In this document: in pieces, positions 10,659 through 18,348 of the stretch | How positions within the stretch are numbered: the stretch's first letter is position 1 | Layout of the letters: every line of letters begins with the position of its first letter | Source of the DNA: Caballeronia glathei | Lineage (GTDB): Bacteria > Pseudomonadota > Gammaproteobacteria > Burkholderiales > Burkholderiaceae | Reading direction: 5' to 3' | Assembly (NCBI RefSeq): GCF_000698595.1 | Contig: NZ_JFHC01000002.1 | Coordinates: forward strand, 124,001-188,000 | Length of the DNA stretch: 64,000 nt | The notes under the pieces: model-generated | What the model saw: only the letters and a program-made list of their open reading frames with translations | The model's database searches: none | Told to the model about the DNA's origin: nothing | Made by a program: the position numbers and the translations under genes

Positions 10659-10822
10659 CTTTCGAGGCTATCGTTTGCGGAAGTGAAGCCGCATTCGTCT
10701 GTTCTTTCATCAATATTCCGTTGCACATTCGACCCCCGGGTAATACGCCGGATGTCGGCCGATCGCACGTCTCGCGCATTGAATGCGTATTGCCGCCAAG
10801 GCGTATCCCAGAGAGGTCGGTC

Positions 10823-11131
10823 ATGAAAACTTCCCTTCGTTTTTTGCTTGCCCAGGCTGCGCTCGTCGTCGCCGGCGCGACGGCTGTGGCGAGCGCGTCG
10901 GCGCAGATCGTGGTCATCGCGCCGAGCGCGCCGCCGCCCGTGCGCTACGAGCCGGTGCCGCCCGCGCGCGCGGGCTATGTGTGGGATGGCGGCCACTGGC
11001 GCTGGGAACACGGCCGCTACGCGTGGGCGCCCGGTCACTGGCAGGCCGAGCGCATCGGGCATCGCTGGATGCCGGGGCACTGGGCCGCGCACGGCGGGCA
11101 ATGGCGCTGGATGCCGGGACACTGGGCGTAG
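10823..11131 (+). CDS. Exported YXWXXGHW-repeat protein
   Basis: The 102-residue protein has a Sec signal peptide (MKTSLRFLLAQAALVVAGAT, cleavage likely after ASAQ near residue 28). A proline-rich segment follows, then four tandem aromatic units: YVWDGGHW, YAWAPGHW, HRWMPGHW and WRWMPGHW. Proteins of this WXXGXW-repeat family are common in Burkholderia; no activity is known. The start ATG 10823 has GAGAGG upstream. It probably forms an operon with the tiny lipoprotein gene 15 bases downstream. Confidence 0.85.
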   Translation: MKTSLRFLLAQAALVVAGATAVASASAQIVVIAPSAPPPVRYEPVPPARAGYVWDGGHWRWEHGRYAWAPGHWQAERIGHRWMPGHWAAHGGQWRWMPGHWA

Positions 11132-11146
11132 CGCGCGGAGGACGTC

Positions 11147-11254
11147 ATGAAGAAACTCATGCTGATCGCCGTGCTTTCGACGATGCTCGGTGGCTGCATC
11201 GTCGTGCCCGCGCATCCCTACTACTACCGGGCGCCGACGGTGTACGTCTACTGA
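11147..11254 (+). CDS. Very small lipoprotein (35 aa)
   Basis: A 35-residue frame reads MKKLMLIAVLSTMLGGCIVV and then a short Tyr/Pro-rich tail ending TVYVY. It has a basic n-region, a hydrophobic core and a lipobox LGGC with Cys at residue 17. GGAGG lies at about 11137-11141, a good distance from ATG 11147. The gene follows the WXXGXW-repeat gene directly and ends 8 bases before the convergent ClC gene. The mature lipopeptide would be only 19 residues. Confidence 0.75.
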   Translation: MKKLMLIAVLSTMLGGCIVVPAHPYYYRAPTVYVY

Positions 11255-11261
11255 GCTGCGC

Positions 11262-12647
11262 CTACTTGTGCGCCGGCTCGTCGGCGTCGGCGTCGGCGTC
11301 GGCGAGGGGCGCCGGCACTTCCGGCGCAGGCGCGGGCGCTGGCAGCGGCGCGTGCGCCATGTAGCGCTCGGAGAGCGCTTCATAGAGCGGCGGCGCGAAA
11401 AAGCGCGAGACGCGGCTCGAGATCAGCGCGGTCGCCATCAGCGCGATCACGAGCGCGTGGCCGTTGAGCATTTCCATCACGATCACGAACGCGGTGATCG
11501 GCGACTGCGTGACGGCCGCGAGATAGCCGACCATCGCGAGCGCGATCAGCATCGGCAGTTGCATGTTGGTGAGCACCATGTGCAGCACGTTGCCGAAGCC
11601 CGCGCCGATCGACAGCGACGGCGCGAAGATGCCGCCCGGAATGCCCGGCAGGTAGGAGCCGATCATCGAAATCAGCTTCAGGAGCGGATAGAACACGGAA
11701 AGCTGCGTGTGGCCTTCGAGCAGCCCGCGCGCTTCCTCATAACCGCTGCCGAACGTCGTGCCGCCCGACACGATCCCGGCGACCGCGATCACGAGCCCGC
11801 ACAGCGCGGCGAAGGCGACGGGCCGCGTCGCGTGGAGCTTTCTGAGCGGGGCGGGAATCCATCGCGCGGTGTTGAGCAGCAGCCAGCAGAACACACCGCC
11901 CGCGATGCCCGTGACGAGCGCGGTCAGCACGACGGCGACCGCGAGCAGGTCGGGGAAGGTCGCACCGGCCTGGATCGTGCCGAAGTACGTGTAGTTGCCG
12001 TTCAGCCCGAGTGCGACGATCCCCGCGAAGATGATGCCCGTGATCAGCACGCCGCTCGTGCGCACTTCGAAGCTGCGGGTCAGTTCCTCGATGGCGAACA
12101 CGATGCCGGCGAGCGGCGTATTGAACGCCGCCGACAACCCCGCCGCCGCCCCGGCGAGCACGAGTTGCCGCTCGATGAGCGCGTTCGAGCGCGGATACAG
12201 ACGGCGCAGGTTGAACATCAGTGCGGCGCCGACCTGCACGGTCGGGCCTTCGCGGCCGATCGTGAAGCCGCCGAGAATCGCGAGAAACGACACGGCGATC
12301 TTGCCCGCGAGAATTCGCAGCGTGAGGAGCCGCGCGCCGGACGCCGACGTCGGGCTGTTCAGCACGGCGATCACCTGCGGGATGCCGCTGCCTTCCGAGC
12401 CGCGGAAAAACGTGCGTGTGAGCCAGACGCAAAGCGCCGCGACGGACGGCGTGAGAAGAAGCGGCAGCCACGGGTGTTCGCCGAGAGCGGTGCGAAAGAG
12501 CGCGTAGCCCCAGTCGATCAGGTGCGCGTAGAACACCGCGACCAGCCCGACTGCGATCGCGCCCAGCCAGAAGATGCCGTAGCGGCGCCAGAGGCTGCGC
12601 GCGCGGCGGATGGTGTTGAGCGGAAGAGAGCGTAGCGCGCGAATCAT
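11262..12647 (-). CDS. ClC-type chloride channel / Cl-/H+ antiporter
   Basis: This 461-residue inner-membrane protein shows the three selectivity-filter motifs in order: GSEGSGIPQV, GREGPTVQVG (with the gating Glu) and GIFAPSLSIG. The segment FAIEELTRSF carries the internal proton-path Glu found in antiporters such as E. coli ClcA, so exchange and not simple channel activity is more likely. ATG 12647 gives a short cytosolic N-terminus; an upstream frame to 12734 adds no conserved sequence. The C-terminus is proline/alanine/aspartate-rich low complexity with repeated Asp-Ala. Such proteins help in extreme acid resistance in enterics; the role here is unknown. Confidence 0.92.
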   Translation of the reverse strand: MIRALRSLPLNTIRRARSLWRRYGIFWLGAIAVGLVAVFYAHLIDWGYALFRTALGEHPWLPLLLTPSVAALCVWLTRTFFRGSEGSGIPQVIAVLNSPTSASGARLLTLRILAGKIAVSFLAILGGFTIGREGPTVQVGAALMFNLRRLYPRSNALIERQLVLAGAAAGLSAAFNTPLAGIVFAIEELTRSFEVRTSGVLITGIIFAGIVALGLNGNYTYFGTIQAGATFPDLLAVAVVLTALVTGIAGGVFCWLLLNTARWIPAPLRKLHATRPVAFAALCGLVIAVAGIVSGGTTFGSGYEEARGLLEGHTQLSVFYPLLKLISMIGSYLPGIPGGIFAPSLSIGAGFGNVLHMVLTNMQLPMLIALAMVGYLAAVTQSPITAFVIVMEMLNGHALVIALMATALISSRVSRFFAPPLYEALSERYMAHAPLPAPAPAPEVPAPLADADADADEPAHK

Positions 12648-13247
12648 GCTGAGACCGCCGGCAAAGCGTCGATTATACGAGCGAGCGGATTCTCGATCCG
12701 TGCACCGGCCGCGCGTGACCGGCATGAAGTGCAAAAAGAACAGGCACGTAGCTCGAGGCCGCGCGCCCGGAAAGCGCTCCCGTCGGGGAGGCGGGAGCGA
12801 TGACGACGGCCGCCGTGCGCGGCCGCTTTTACTCGCCAGAGCGCTGAAAACTCGGTTCGATTCAGAAGAATCGACCGGATAAGGCGCAATCCGAATCGTA
12901 AATCGGACATTAATTCTTATAAACCGCGGGCATTAGAGATTTCAATGCCGTTGCGTAAACGGATATTCGGCAGCTTTCAACGCGAAATATGTTTCGTTTC
13001 GTGCATGAGAGAACATTCACCGGACCCGCGCATTTCAACTGCTGAATCAAATCAAGTATATGCGGTGCATGTCCGGACGCAAGTTCGACATGCAGGACAT
13101 TTCCGCGCCATTTTCCCGCCATTGAATTGCGATAGATTCAAATAAACTTTGAATCGGGGAATTTTTCCCCGAGGCTTCGTACAAACCCCAAGAACTCGGC
13201 GCCGCAACCGACGCCGCCCGAGATACCGCCGTGCGGAGCCGCAACCG
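12648..13247 (+). promoter_or_regulatory. 600-base AT-richer gap with two tandem hairpins upstream of the OpgC gene
   Basis: No convincing gene is seen here. The base composition is clearly lower in GC than the flanks from about 12840 to 13180. Two adjacent inverted repeats lie at 13135-13155 (GATTCAAA/TTTGAATC, loop TAAAC) and 13156-13170 (GGGGAA/TTCCCC, loop TTT). They are about 80-110 bases before the OpgC start and could be operator or leader structures. The stretch 12700-12840 is ordinary GC-rich sequence. Confidence 0.5.
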
Positions 13248-14381
13248 ATGAACCCGCTTACACAACGCTCACTGGAAGTCGATTTCTTTCGGGGAGTCGT
13301 GCTGCTTGTGATTGCGGTCGATCACATATCGGGAAGCGTGCTGTCGAATTTCACGCTGCATAAATTCGCGTTTTGCGATTCTGCTGAAGTATTCGTGTTT
13401 CTGGGCGGTTATGCGTCGGCGGCGGCGTATACGTCGCTGGCAACGCGTCGCAGCGAGAGTGCGGCGCGCCGACGCTTTTTCAGGCGAAGCTGGGAGATTT
13501 ATCGCGCGTATTTATTCACCGCGGCATTGATGCTGCTCGGCGGCGCAATGCTGATGCTGCTGCGCATCGATTCGCCCATGCTCGAATACAGCGAATGGCC
13601 GGTATTTCTCGGCCGGCCGCTCGATCTGATATTCGAAGTCGCAGTGCTGCGCCATCAGCCGTATTTGTCGTCGGTATTGCCGATGTATGCGCTTTTCGCA
13701 CTGGCCGTGCCGTTCGTCGTGCCGCTCGCCGAACGCAAGCCGGTTGTCGCGCTGTTCGGCAGCCTCGGCATCTGGCTGTTCGCGTCGACGTTCTCGCACG
13801 CGCTGCCTTCCGCTGATGCGCAGGGCTGGTCGTTCAACCCGTTCGCGTGGCAACTGATGTTCACGATGGGAATTCTCGCGCGCACCCAGCCGGTCAGCGC
13901 GGCGTTTCACGCGAGCGCGGGCGCCCGCTGGCTCACGCGCGCGGCGCTCGTCGTGGTGCTGACCTTCGCGTTCGCCAAGCTTTTCATCGAGACGCAGCCG
14001 CCACCCGGCTACATGAAGCAGAACCTGGCGACGATGCGCATCGTGAGCTTCGTGGTCATCGCCTGGGTGGTGGCGCGGGCCGTGCACGCCGGCTGGATCG
14101 GCTCGCTCGCGCGCAGCCTGCCGGGTGTCGTGACGATCGGCCAGCAGGGCCTCGTGTGCTTCATCGCGGGGACGGGCGTGTCCGTCGTGCTCGACTCCGC
14201 CTTGCGCGTGATACCCGCCGGGCATTACCAGTGGCTCGCGGGCCTGTCCGCCGATGCGCTCGCCATCGGCAGTCTGCTGTGGTTCGCGCGCTACTGGCGC
14301 GACCGGAAGCGCGTGCAGCGCGTGGTGGCCGTCAAGGGCGAGCCGGTGCCCGCGCACGCGGCGAACCGTCGCGACCGGTGA
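13248..14381 (+). CDS. OpgC-domain integral membrane protein
   Basis: The 377-residue polytopic protein begins MNPLTQRSLEVDFFRGVVLL and contains DHISGS and FVFLGGYASAAAYTS, conserved features of the OpgC_C family. E. coli OpgC/MdoC transfers succinyl groups to osmoregulated periplasmic glucans; related acyltransferase-3-like proteins modify other surface glycans. About ten hydrophobic segments are visible and the C-terminus is basic. No opgGH genes lie nearby, so the acceptor is uncertain. The start is chosen from family length and the typical N-terminal motif. Expression may respond to the hairpin-rich 5' region. Confidence 0.82.
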   Translation: MNPLTQRSLEVDFFRGVVLLVIAVDHISGSVLSNFTLHKFAFCDSAEVFVFLGGYASAAAYTSLATRRSESAARRRFFRRSWEIYRAYLFTAALMLLGGAMLMLLRIDSPMLEYSEWPVFLGRPLDLIFEVAVLRHQPYLSSVLPMYALFALAVPFVVPLAERKPVVALFGSLGIWLFASTFSHALPSADAQGWSFNPFAWQLMFTMGILARTQPVSAAFHASAGARWLTRAALVVVLTFAFAKLFIETQPPPGYMKQNLATMRIVSFVVIAWVVARAVHAGWIGSLARSLPGVVTIGQQGLVCFIAGTGVSVVLDSALRVIPAGHYQWLAGLSADALAIGSLLWFARYWRDRKRVQRVVAVKGEPVPAHAANRRDR

Positions 14382-14410
14382 GGGCGCGCCGCGGTTTTTA
14401 CCCATGCGGG

Positions 14411-14443
14411 CGCGGCGGGTGAGCCGAATGCTCACGCGCCGCG
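14411..14443. terminator. Large hairpin between convergent genes
   Basis: The arms CGCGGCGGGTGAGC and GCTCACGCGCCGCG pair over 14 positions with one mismatch and a five-base loop. It lies between the OpgC gene and the convergent MFS gene. There is no clear T-run, so a role as terminator is inferred from position and stability only. Confidence 0.5.
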
Positions 14444-14481
14444 AAGTGACTCGAAGCAGCGAATCCAGGAACCGCCAGGAA

Positions 14482-15786
14482 TCAGCTCAGCTTGACGTCG
14501 CGCGTTTCGCGCATGCAGAGCACCGCGACGAGGCTCACGCCCGCCGCCACCGACACATAGCCGCCCACCCACGCGAGCCCGCCGCGATTCGCGAGCAACT
14601 GCGCGATGTACGGCGCGACCGACGCCCCCAGAATCCCGCCGAGGTTATACGCGACGCCTGCGCCCGTGTAGCGCACGCTGGTGGGGAAGAGTTCGGGCAG
14701 GAGCGCACCCATCGGCGCGAACGTCACGCCCATCAGGAACAGTTCGAGCGTGAGGAAGAGCGCCACCGCGTAGGTGTTGCCGCTGCCGAGGAGCGACTCC
14801 ATCGCGAAGCCGGAGAGGATCGCCGCGAGGCAGCCGACGATCAGCACCGGCCTGCGCCCGAAACGGTCGCTCGCGCGTGCGGAGATCGGCGTCGCGATCG
14901 CCATGAAGATCACGGCGAAGCACAGCAGGCCGAGGAACTTCTCGCGGGCGAAATGCAGCGTCGAGACGCCGTACGACAGCGAGAACACCGTCGAGATGTA
15001 AAAAAGCGTGTAGCAGACGACCATCGCCAGCGCGCCGAGCAGCGTCGGCATCAGGTACTGGCCGAAGAGGGTTGCGATCGGCACGCGCACGCGCTCGTCG
15101 CGCTCGACCGCTGCGCGAAACGCCGGCGTCTCGGCGATCTTCAGCCGCACATAGAGGCCGAGCGCGACGAGCACCGCGCTCACGATGAACGGCACGCGCC
15201 AGCCCCAGCTGCGGAACTGCTCGTCGGAAAGCGACACTGCGAGGCCGAAGAAAAGGCCGTTCGATGCCAGAAAGCCGATCGACGGCCCGAGTTGCGGGAA
15301 CATGCCGAACCAGCCGCGCTTGCCCGGCGGCGCGTACTCGGTCGCGAGCAGCGCCGCCCCGCCCCATTCGCCGCCGAGGCCGATGCCCTGCCCGAAGCGC
15401 AGGATGCACAGCAGCACGGGCGCGAGACTGCCGATCGAATCGTAGCCTGGGACGAAGCCGATGAGCGTCGTCGAAAGGCCCATCACGAGCAGCGAGGCGA
15501 CGAGCGTCGACTTGCGGCCGATGCGGTCGCCGAAGTGGCCGAACAGGAACGAGCCGATCGGCCGCGCGACGAACGCGATGCCGAACGTGACGAAGGCGGA
15601 GAGCGCCTGCGCGGCGGGCGAGTCGTGCGGGAAGAATACCGGGCCGATGACGAGCGCCGCGGCGGTCGCGTAGACGTAGAAATCGTAGAACTCGATGGCC
15701 GTGCCGATGAAGCTCGCGAAGATCACGCGGGAACTGCTGTTTTTTCCGCCGTCGGGCTCGGTGGCGGAAAGCGATGCTGAGGACAT
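14482..15786 (-). CDS. MFS transporter, metabolite:H+ symporter (MHS) family
   Basis: This is a 434-residue twelve-helix transporter. The MHS signature GTAIEFYDFYVYATAAALVI is at about residues 28-47, and the motif A loop GDRIGRKSTLV follows helix 2. The loop between the two six-helix halves is basic and short. ATG 15786 is preceded by GGAG; the frame extends 42 codons upstream but without an RBS or conserved sequence. Likely substrates are dicarboxylates, shikimate-type acids or betaines, not resolvable here. It resembles the protein at 127-1521 but is clearly a distinct paralogue. Confidence 0.9.
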   Translation of the reverse strand: MSSASLSATEPDGGKNSSSRVIFASFIGTAIEFYDFYVYATAAALVIGPVFFPHDSPAAQALSAFVTFGIAFVARPIGSFLFGHFGDRIGRKSTLVASLLVMGLSTTLIGFVPGYDSIGSLAPVLLCILRFGQGIGLGGEWGGAALLATEYAPPGKRGWFGMFPQLGPSIGFLASNGLFFGLAVSLSDEQFRSWGWRVPFIVSAVLVALGLYVRLKIAETPAFRAAVERDERVRVPIATLFGQYLMPTLLGALAMVVCYTLFYISTVFSLSYGVSTLHFAREKFLGLLCFAVIFMAIATPISARASDRFGRRPVLIVGCLAAILSGFAMESLLGSGNTYAVALFLTLELFLMGVTFAPMGALLPELFPTSVRYTGAGVAYNLGGILGASVAPYIAQLLANRGGLAWVGGYVSVAAGVSLVAVLCMRETRDVKLS

Positions 15787-16093
15787 GGAAGCTCCGGTTG
15801 TCGTTGGCCTGAATGTGCGGTCGCGAAAGGGAGCGGCACGCGTTGGCTGGCGTCGTGGGACGTTCTTGTACGAAATGCGCCGGGCTTTCGCTTGGTGCGA
15901 ACGGCGTTGCAACGGGTGGCCTGAAGCCTTCGGCCGGGCGGGTGCGCATGAGTAACGCGCGCGGCCGCGCCTGCCAGCCGCATCGCGACACGCGGCGGGT
16001 CGGCACGCGGCGCGGCGGCGCCGGACGGGTCCGGCAGGGAGTGGCGAAAATTATAGCGATCGTGCGCGCGTTGTGCGCGGATCGTCCGGGAGG
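15787..16093. other. Intergenic region, nothing recognised
   Basis: This 307-base GC-rich stretch separates two minus-strand genes. It should contain the promoter of the MFS gene on the minus strand, but I see no clear -35/-10 pair, hairpin or repeat. Confidence 0.4.
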
Positions 16094-16573
16094 CTAGTCG
16101 ATGCTCGTCGCCTGCGGCGAGTGCGACGTGCGCAGCTGGAACTGGCCGTTGTCGTTGAAAAGCCAGCCTTCGAAGAGCTCGAGCTGGCCGTTGCCGTTCA
16201 GAAGCTTCGGCGGCGGTGCCGGCAGCGGCGACGCGCGGCGCAGAGAGGCGAGCGCGGTGGCTTCGGCTTCGTCGTCGCCGTTGGTGCGGTACACCGCCGA
16301 GTTCACCACGCGCCCGTTGCGATCCACCGTGAACGCCACCACGACGAGCGATCGCAGCATCGCCTGCGGCGTGCCCTTGAGCACGAGCGACGGATTGCGC
16401 TCGAAGATGCGTTCGGCCACGCGCTGCTTGTACTGGTCGAGGTTCGGGCCGCTCAGCGCGGCGGCCGGCTGCGTCTGGACCGGCTTGGGCGGCGGCGTGA
16501 TCGTGCAGGCCGCGAGGCCGATCGTGACGATAGCGAAGAACGCGACGACATGCTTTCGGGTCGATGCAATCAT
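16094..16573 (-). CDS. Lipoprotein with TonB C-terminal-like domain
   Basis: The 159-residue protein has a lipoprotein signal peptide with lipobox IGLAAC (Cys about 23), then a short Pro-rich linker (TPPPKPVQTQP). A TonB_C-like domain at about residues 45-120 contains LVVVAFTVDRNGRVVNSAV and ALASLRRASPLP. Such TonB-like domains without a TonB membrane anchor occur in several periplasmic proteins. It lacks the TonB N-terminal transmembrane helix that contacts ExbB/ExbD, so it is not a canonical energy transducer. A conserved-looking motif lies upstream at 16609-16644. Confidence 0.8.
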   Translation of the reverse strand: MIASTRKHVVAFFAIVTIGLAACTITPPPKPVQTQPAAALSGPNLDQYKQRVAERIFERNPSLVLKGTPQAMLRSLVVVAFTVDRNGRVVNSAVYRTNGDDEAEATALASLRRASPLPAPPPKLLNGNGQLELFEGWLFNDNGQFQLRTSHSPQATSID

Positions 16574-16608
16574 GGGACCGCTCTGCGGTTCGCGATACTT
16601 TCATGGTA

Positions 16609-16644
16609 GGCAAAAAAATACCCGGAATGTCGGCACTTTTGTGC
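16609..16644. promoter_or_regulatory. Upstream motif shared with 17741-17777 (copy A)
   Basis: This segment begins with GGCAAAAAAATACCC, then GGAATGTCGGCACTTTTG. A similar sequence occurs on the minus strand at 17741-17777. I count roughly 26 matches over 36 positions by eye. It lies in the divergent region between the TonB-like lipoprotein gene and the small gene at 16705. The match and any promoter role are inference. Confidence 0.35.
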
Positions 16645-16704
16645 GCTCGGGCCCGCAGCTTGCTGACGGATCGGTCACATCCAGACCGGATGAAGGAGCA
16701 AGCG

Positions 16705-16863
16705 ATGACAAGCGATCCGAAGCACGCCGGCGATGCGCTGCCGGCGGAGCATAGCGACAACGAGAAGAGCAAGCTGCCCGAGCGCGATGACGACGCGCGC
16801 AACCAGGGGCCCAACGACAGGCCGGGAAAGAAGCCGGGAGAAGGGGAGCCGGACGTCGGCTGA
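16705..16863 (+). CDS. Small hydrophilic protein (52 aa), unknown function
   Basis: ATG 16705 is preceded by AAGGAG at 16693-16698 with six bases of spacing, which decides the start over ATG 16690. The product begins MTSDPKHAGDALPAEHSDNE and is rich in Asp, Glu, Lys, Pro and Gly, so it is probably disordered and cytosolic. No signal peptide or domain is seen. A strong hairpin at 16914-16940 follows. The well-spaced RBS and terminator support a real gene. Confidence 0.65.
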   Translation: MTSDPKHAGDALPAEHSDNEKSKLPERDDDARNQGPNDRPGKKPGEGEPDVG

Positions 16864-16913
16864 TTGAAAGTTCGAGCTGTTTGGATGCCGCGTGATGCCG
16901 CGTGAAGACGCGA

Positions 16914-16940
16914 GCGGCCCGCGTTCGTGCGGGCCGCTTA
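16914..16940 (+). terminator. Hairpin downstream of the small 16705 gene
   Basis: GCGGCCCGC and GCGGGCCGC form a perfect nine-pair stem with loop GTTCGT, followed by TTACCTT. The T-tract is weak. It is preceded by a duplicated GATGCCGCGT unit at about 16885-16903. Confidence 0.6.
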
Positions 16941-17058
16941 CCTTGCAGGCGCTTGCTTGCACGCGCGTGCGCGCGGATCGACGAGAACGCGGCGGGCCGA
17001 CGGCTCTTTTCGGTGCTAATGTGGTGAGGGGATTGTCCCCAGTCATCGGGAGAACGTG

Positions 17059-17226
17059 ATGTCATCAACCCCGACTTCCAGTCCCGCCGGGACCCCGGCC
17101 CGGACCGATCAGCCGCCGCCGGCGGCAGCACCCAGGCCGGCGCCGTCAGCGCCGGAGTCTGCCGACGCCGACAAGGCTGAACCCGCGCCGCACGAAAGGC
17201 CGCCCGTCCGATCGGACGACAACTGA
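17059..17226 (+). CDS. Small Pro/Ala-rich protein (55 aa), unknown function
   Basis: A 55-codon frame starts at ATG 17059 with GGGAG at about 17048-17052 and six to seven bases of spacing. It reads MSSTPTSSPAGTPARTDQPP and continues as a Pro/Ala/Ser/Asp-rich disordered chain ending RSDDN. No domain or signal is found. The composition resembles that of the other small protein at 16705. Real expression is inferred from the RBS and the clean end; low complexity makes it uncertain. Confidence 0.5.
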   Translation: MSSTPTSSPAGTPARTDQPPPAAAPRPAPSAPESADADKAEPAPHERPPVRSDDN

Positions 17227-17294
17227 GCGGAGCGCTTGAGCGTTCCACGCACGCGGCTCGTCACGCAGGAGCGGCGGGCCGCACGTCGCAATGC

Positions 17295-17615
17295 CTATTT
17301 GCCGGACGGCGCGAGGTCGGCTTTGATCAGCTCGAAACAGTGCGCCGTTGCGCCGCCCCTTTTCGCACGGGCTTCGGCATCGTGCGCGTCGAAACATTTG
17401 TACACGCTGTTGGTCCGCTGCAGAAAAAACGTGTCTTCGGATGAAGCGTCAATGCGCGACGCGTTGCCCGTGACGGCGACGATGCTGTAGCCATTCTGCA
17501 CGAGGTCGAACAAGCTCGTTTCGGTCATCCGCCATTGACTTGTCGGTGCGTCTCCCGCGTGAGCGGACAGTGCGGCAACTGCGAGCGAACAAACAGCGAA
17601 GTGGCGAATTTTCAT
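17295..17615 (-). CDS. Small exported protein, unknown function
   Basis: The 106-residue product has a Sec signal peptide (MKIRHFAVCSLAVAALSAHA, cleavage after about residue 20). A mature domain of about 86 residues follows, with two cysteines (KCFDAHD and HCFELIK) that could form a disulphide in the periplasm. I do not recognise the family. Start 17615 is chosen for the signal peptide; the open frame continues upstream to 17912 but that part looks non-coding. A motif like that at 16609 lies 130-160 bases upstream. Confidence 0.75.
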   Translation of the reverse strand: MKIRHFAVCSLAVAALSAHAGDAPTSQWRMTETSLFDLVQNGYSIVAVTGNASRIDASSEDTFFLQRTNSVYKCFDAHDAEARAKRGGATAHCFELIKADLAPSGK

Positions 17616-18204
17616 ATTCGGATTCCGATCGTGGCGTAGTGCCTTTGGATTCGCTTTCAGCAGCGGGGTTTCAGGAGTGCAGCAATAAGCGTGCGGCGCC
17701 GCGATGGCAGGCGGATGCGGCGCTCGCCTTGCTAAGTGCTGTACCGAAAGAGCCAATATTCGCGGGATATTTTTCCCGGTCAGGAGCAAAAAGACGAAGC
17801 GATCGAGACTGGCGAGAGGTGTGTGGCAAGTGCTAGTCCCGAGGTGTGGGCGCAGAACACCGGGCTCGTTCAACGCGTTCGCGATTTCCTGCGCGCGAGT
17901 TTCCAGTGGCACGATCGGCTAGTGAAGTCCGTCTCCGATCTGGATGTCGTCGAAACCCCGGTGGACAGGGTGCGCGGTGGGAATGTCGTTGTCGTTGCCG
18001 AAGAACTTGTGCGTGGGCGGCGGTACCGCGTCGTCAGCGAAACGAGCCGAGTCGTCGTTTTGCGGAGATCGACGAATATCGGTGATGGGACGCACGCCCT
18101 CGCGGTCATGCTTCGATTCGAGCATGCAAAGGAGCGGAGAGCCTTATATAGCGGGGGTTCAGTGCTTGTTCGGGATTATTCTGGACGCACTGAGGCAAGG
18201 TTTC
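17616..18204. other. 590-base gap, no convincing gene
   Basis: Open frames exist on both strands here, but they run into the antisense of tRNA-Ser or lack a start with an RBS. The only structure noticed is the minus-strand motif at 17741-17777. The region probably holds the promoter of the exported protein at 17295-17615. Confidence 0.4.
17741..17777 (-). promoter_or_regulatory. Upstream motif shared with 16609-16644 (copy B)
   Basis: Read on the minus strand it begins GGGAAAAATATCCCGCGAAT and goes on with ATTGGCTCTTTCGG. GG-AAAAA-CCCG-GAAT-GGC-CTTT align with copy A. It faces the small exported protein gene on the same strand. Confidence 0.35.
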
Positions 18205-18294
18205 TGGCGGAGGCGGTGAGATTCGAACTCACGGAAGGATCGCTCCTTCGCCGGTTTTCAAGACCGGTGCCTTAAACCACTCGGCCACACCTCC
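18205..18294 (-). tRNA. tRNA-Ser (anticodon TGA)
   Basis: The 90-base gene includes the CCA end. The acceptor GGAGGTG pairs with CGCCTCC. The anticodon arm CCGGT-CTTGAAA-ACCGG carries TGA, which reads UCA and other UCN codons. A long variable arm (GAAGGAGCGATCCTTC) is present. A minus-strand TACAAT at 18306-18311 is a likely -10 box. It is the second serine tRNA in the window. Confidence 0.98.
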
Positions 18295-18348
18295 AGACGG
18301 CGCGTATTGTAGCGCAACTCCCCCGGCCGGGCGTAGCCGGGGCCGCGC

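Noticed and set aside
17736..18275. Plus-strand frame of 179 codons
   Set aside because: It runs across the antisense of tRNA-Ser(UGA), has no RBS and no recognisable domain.
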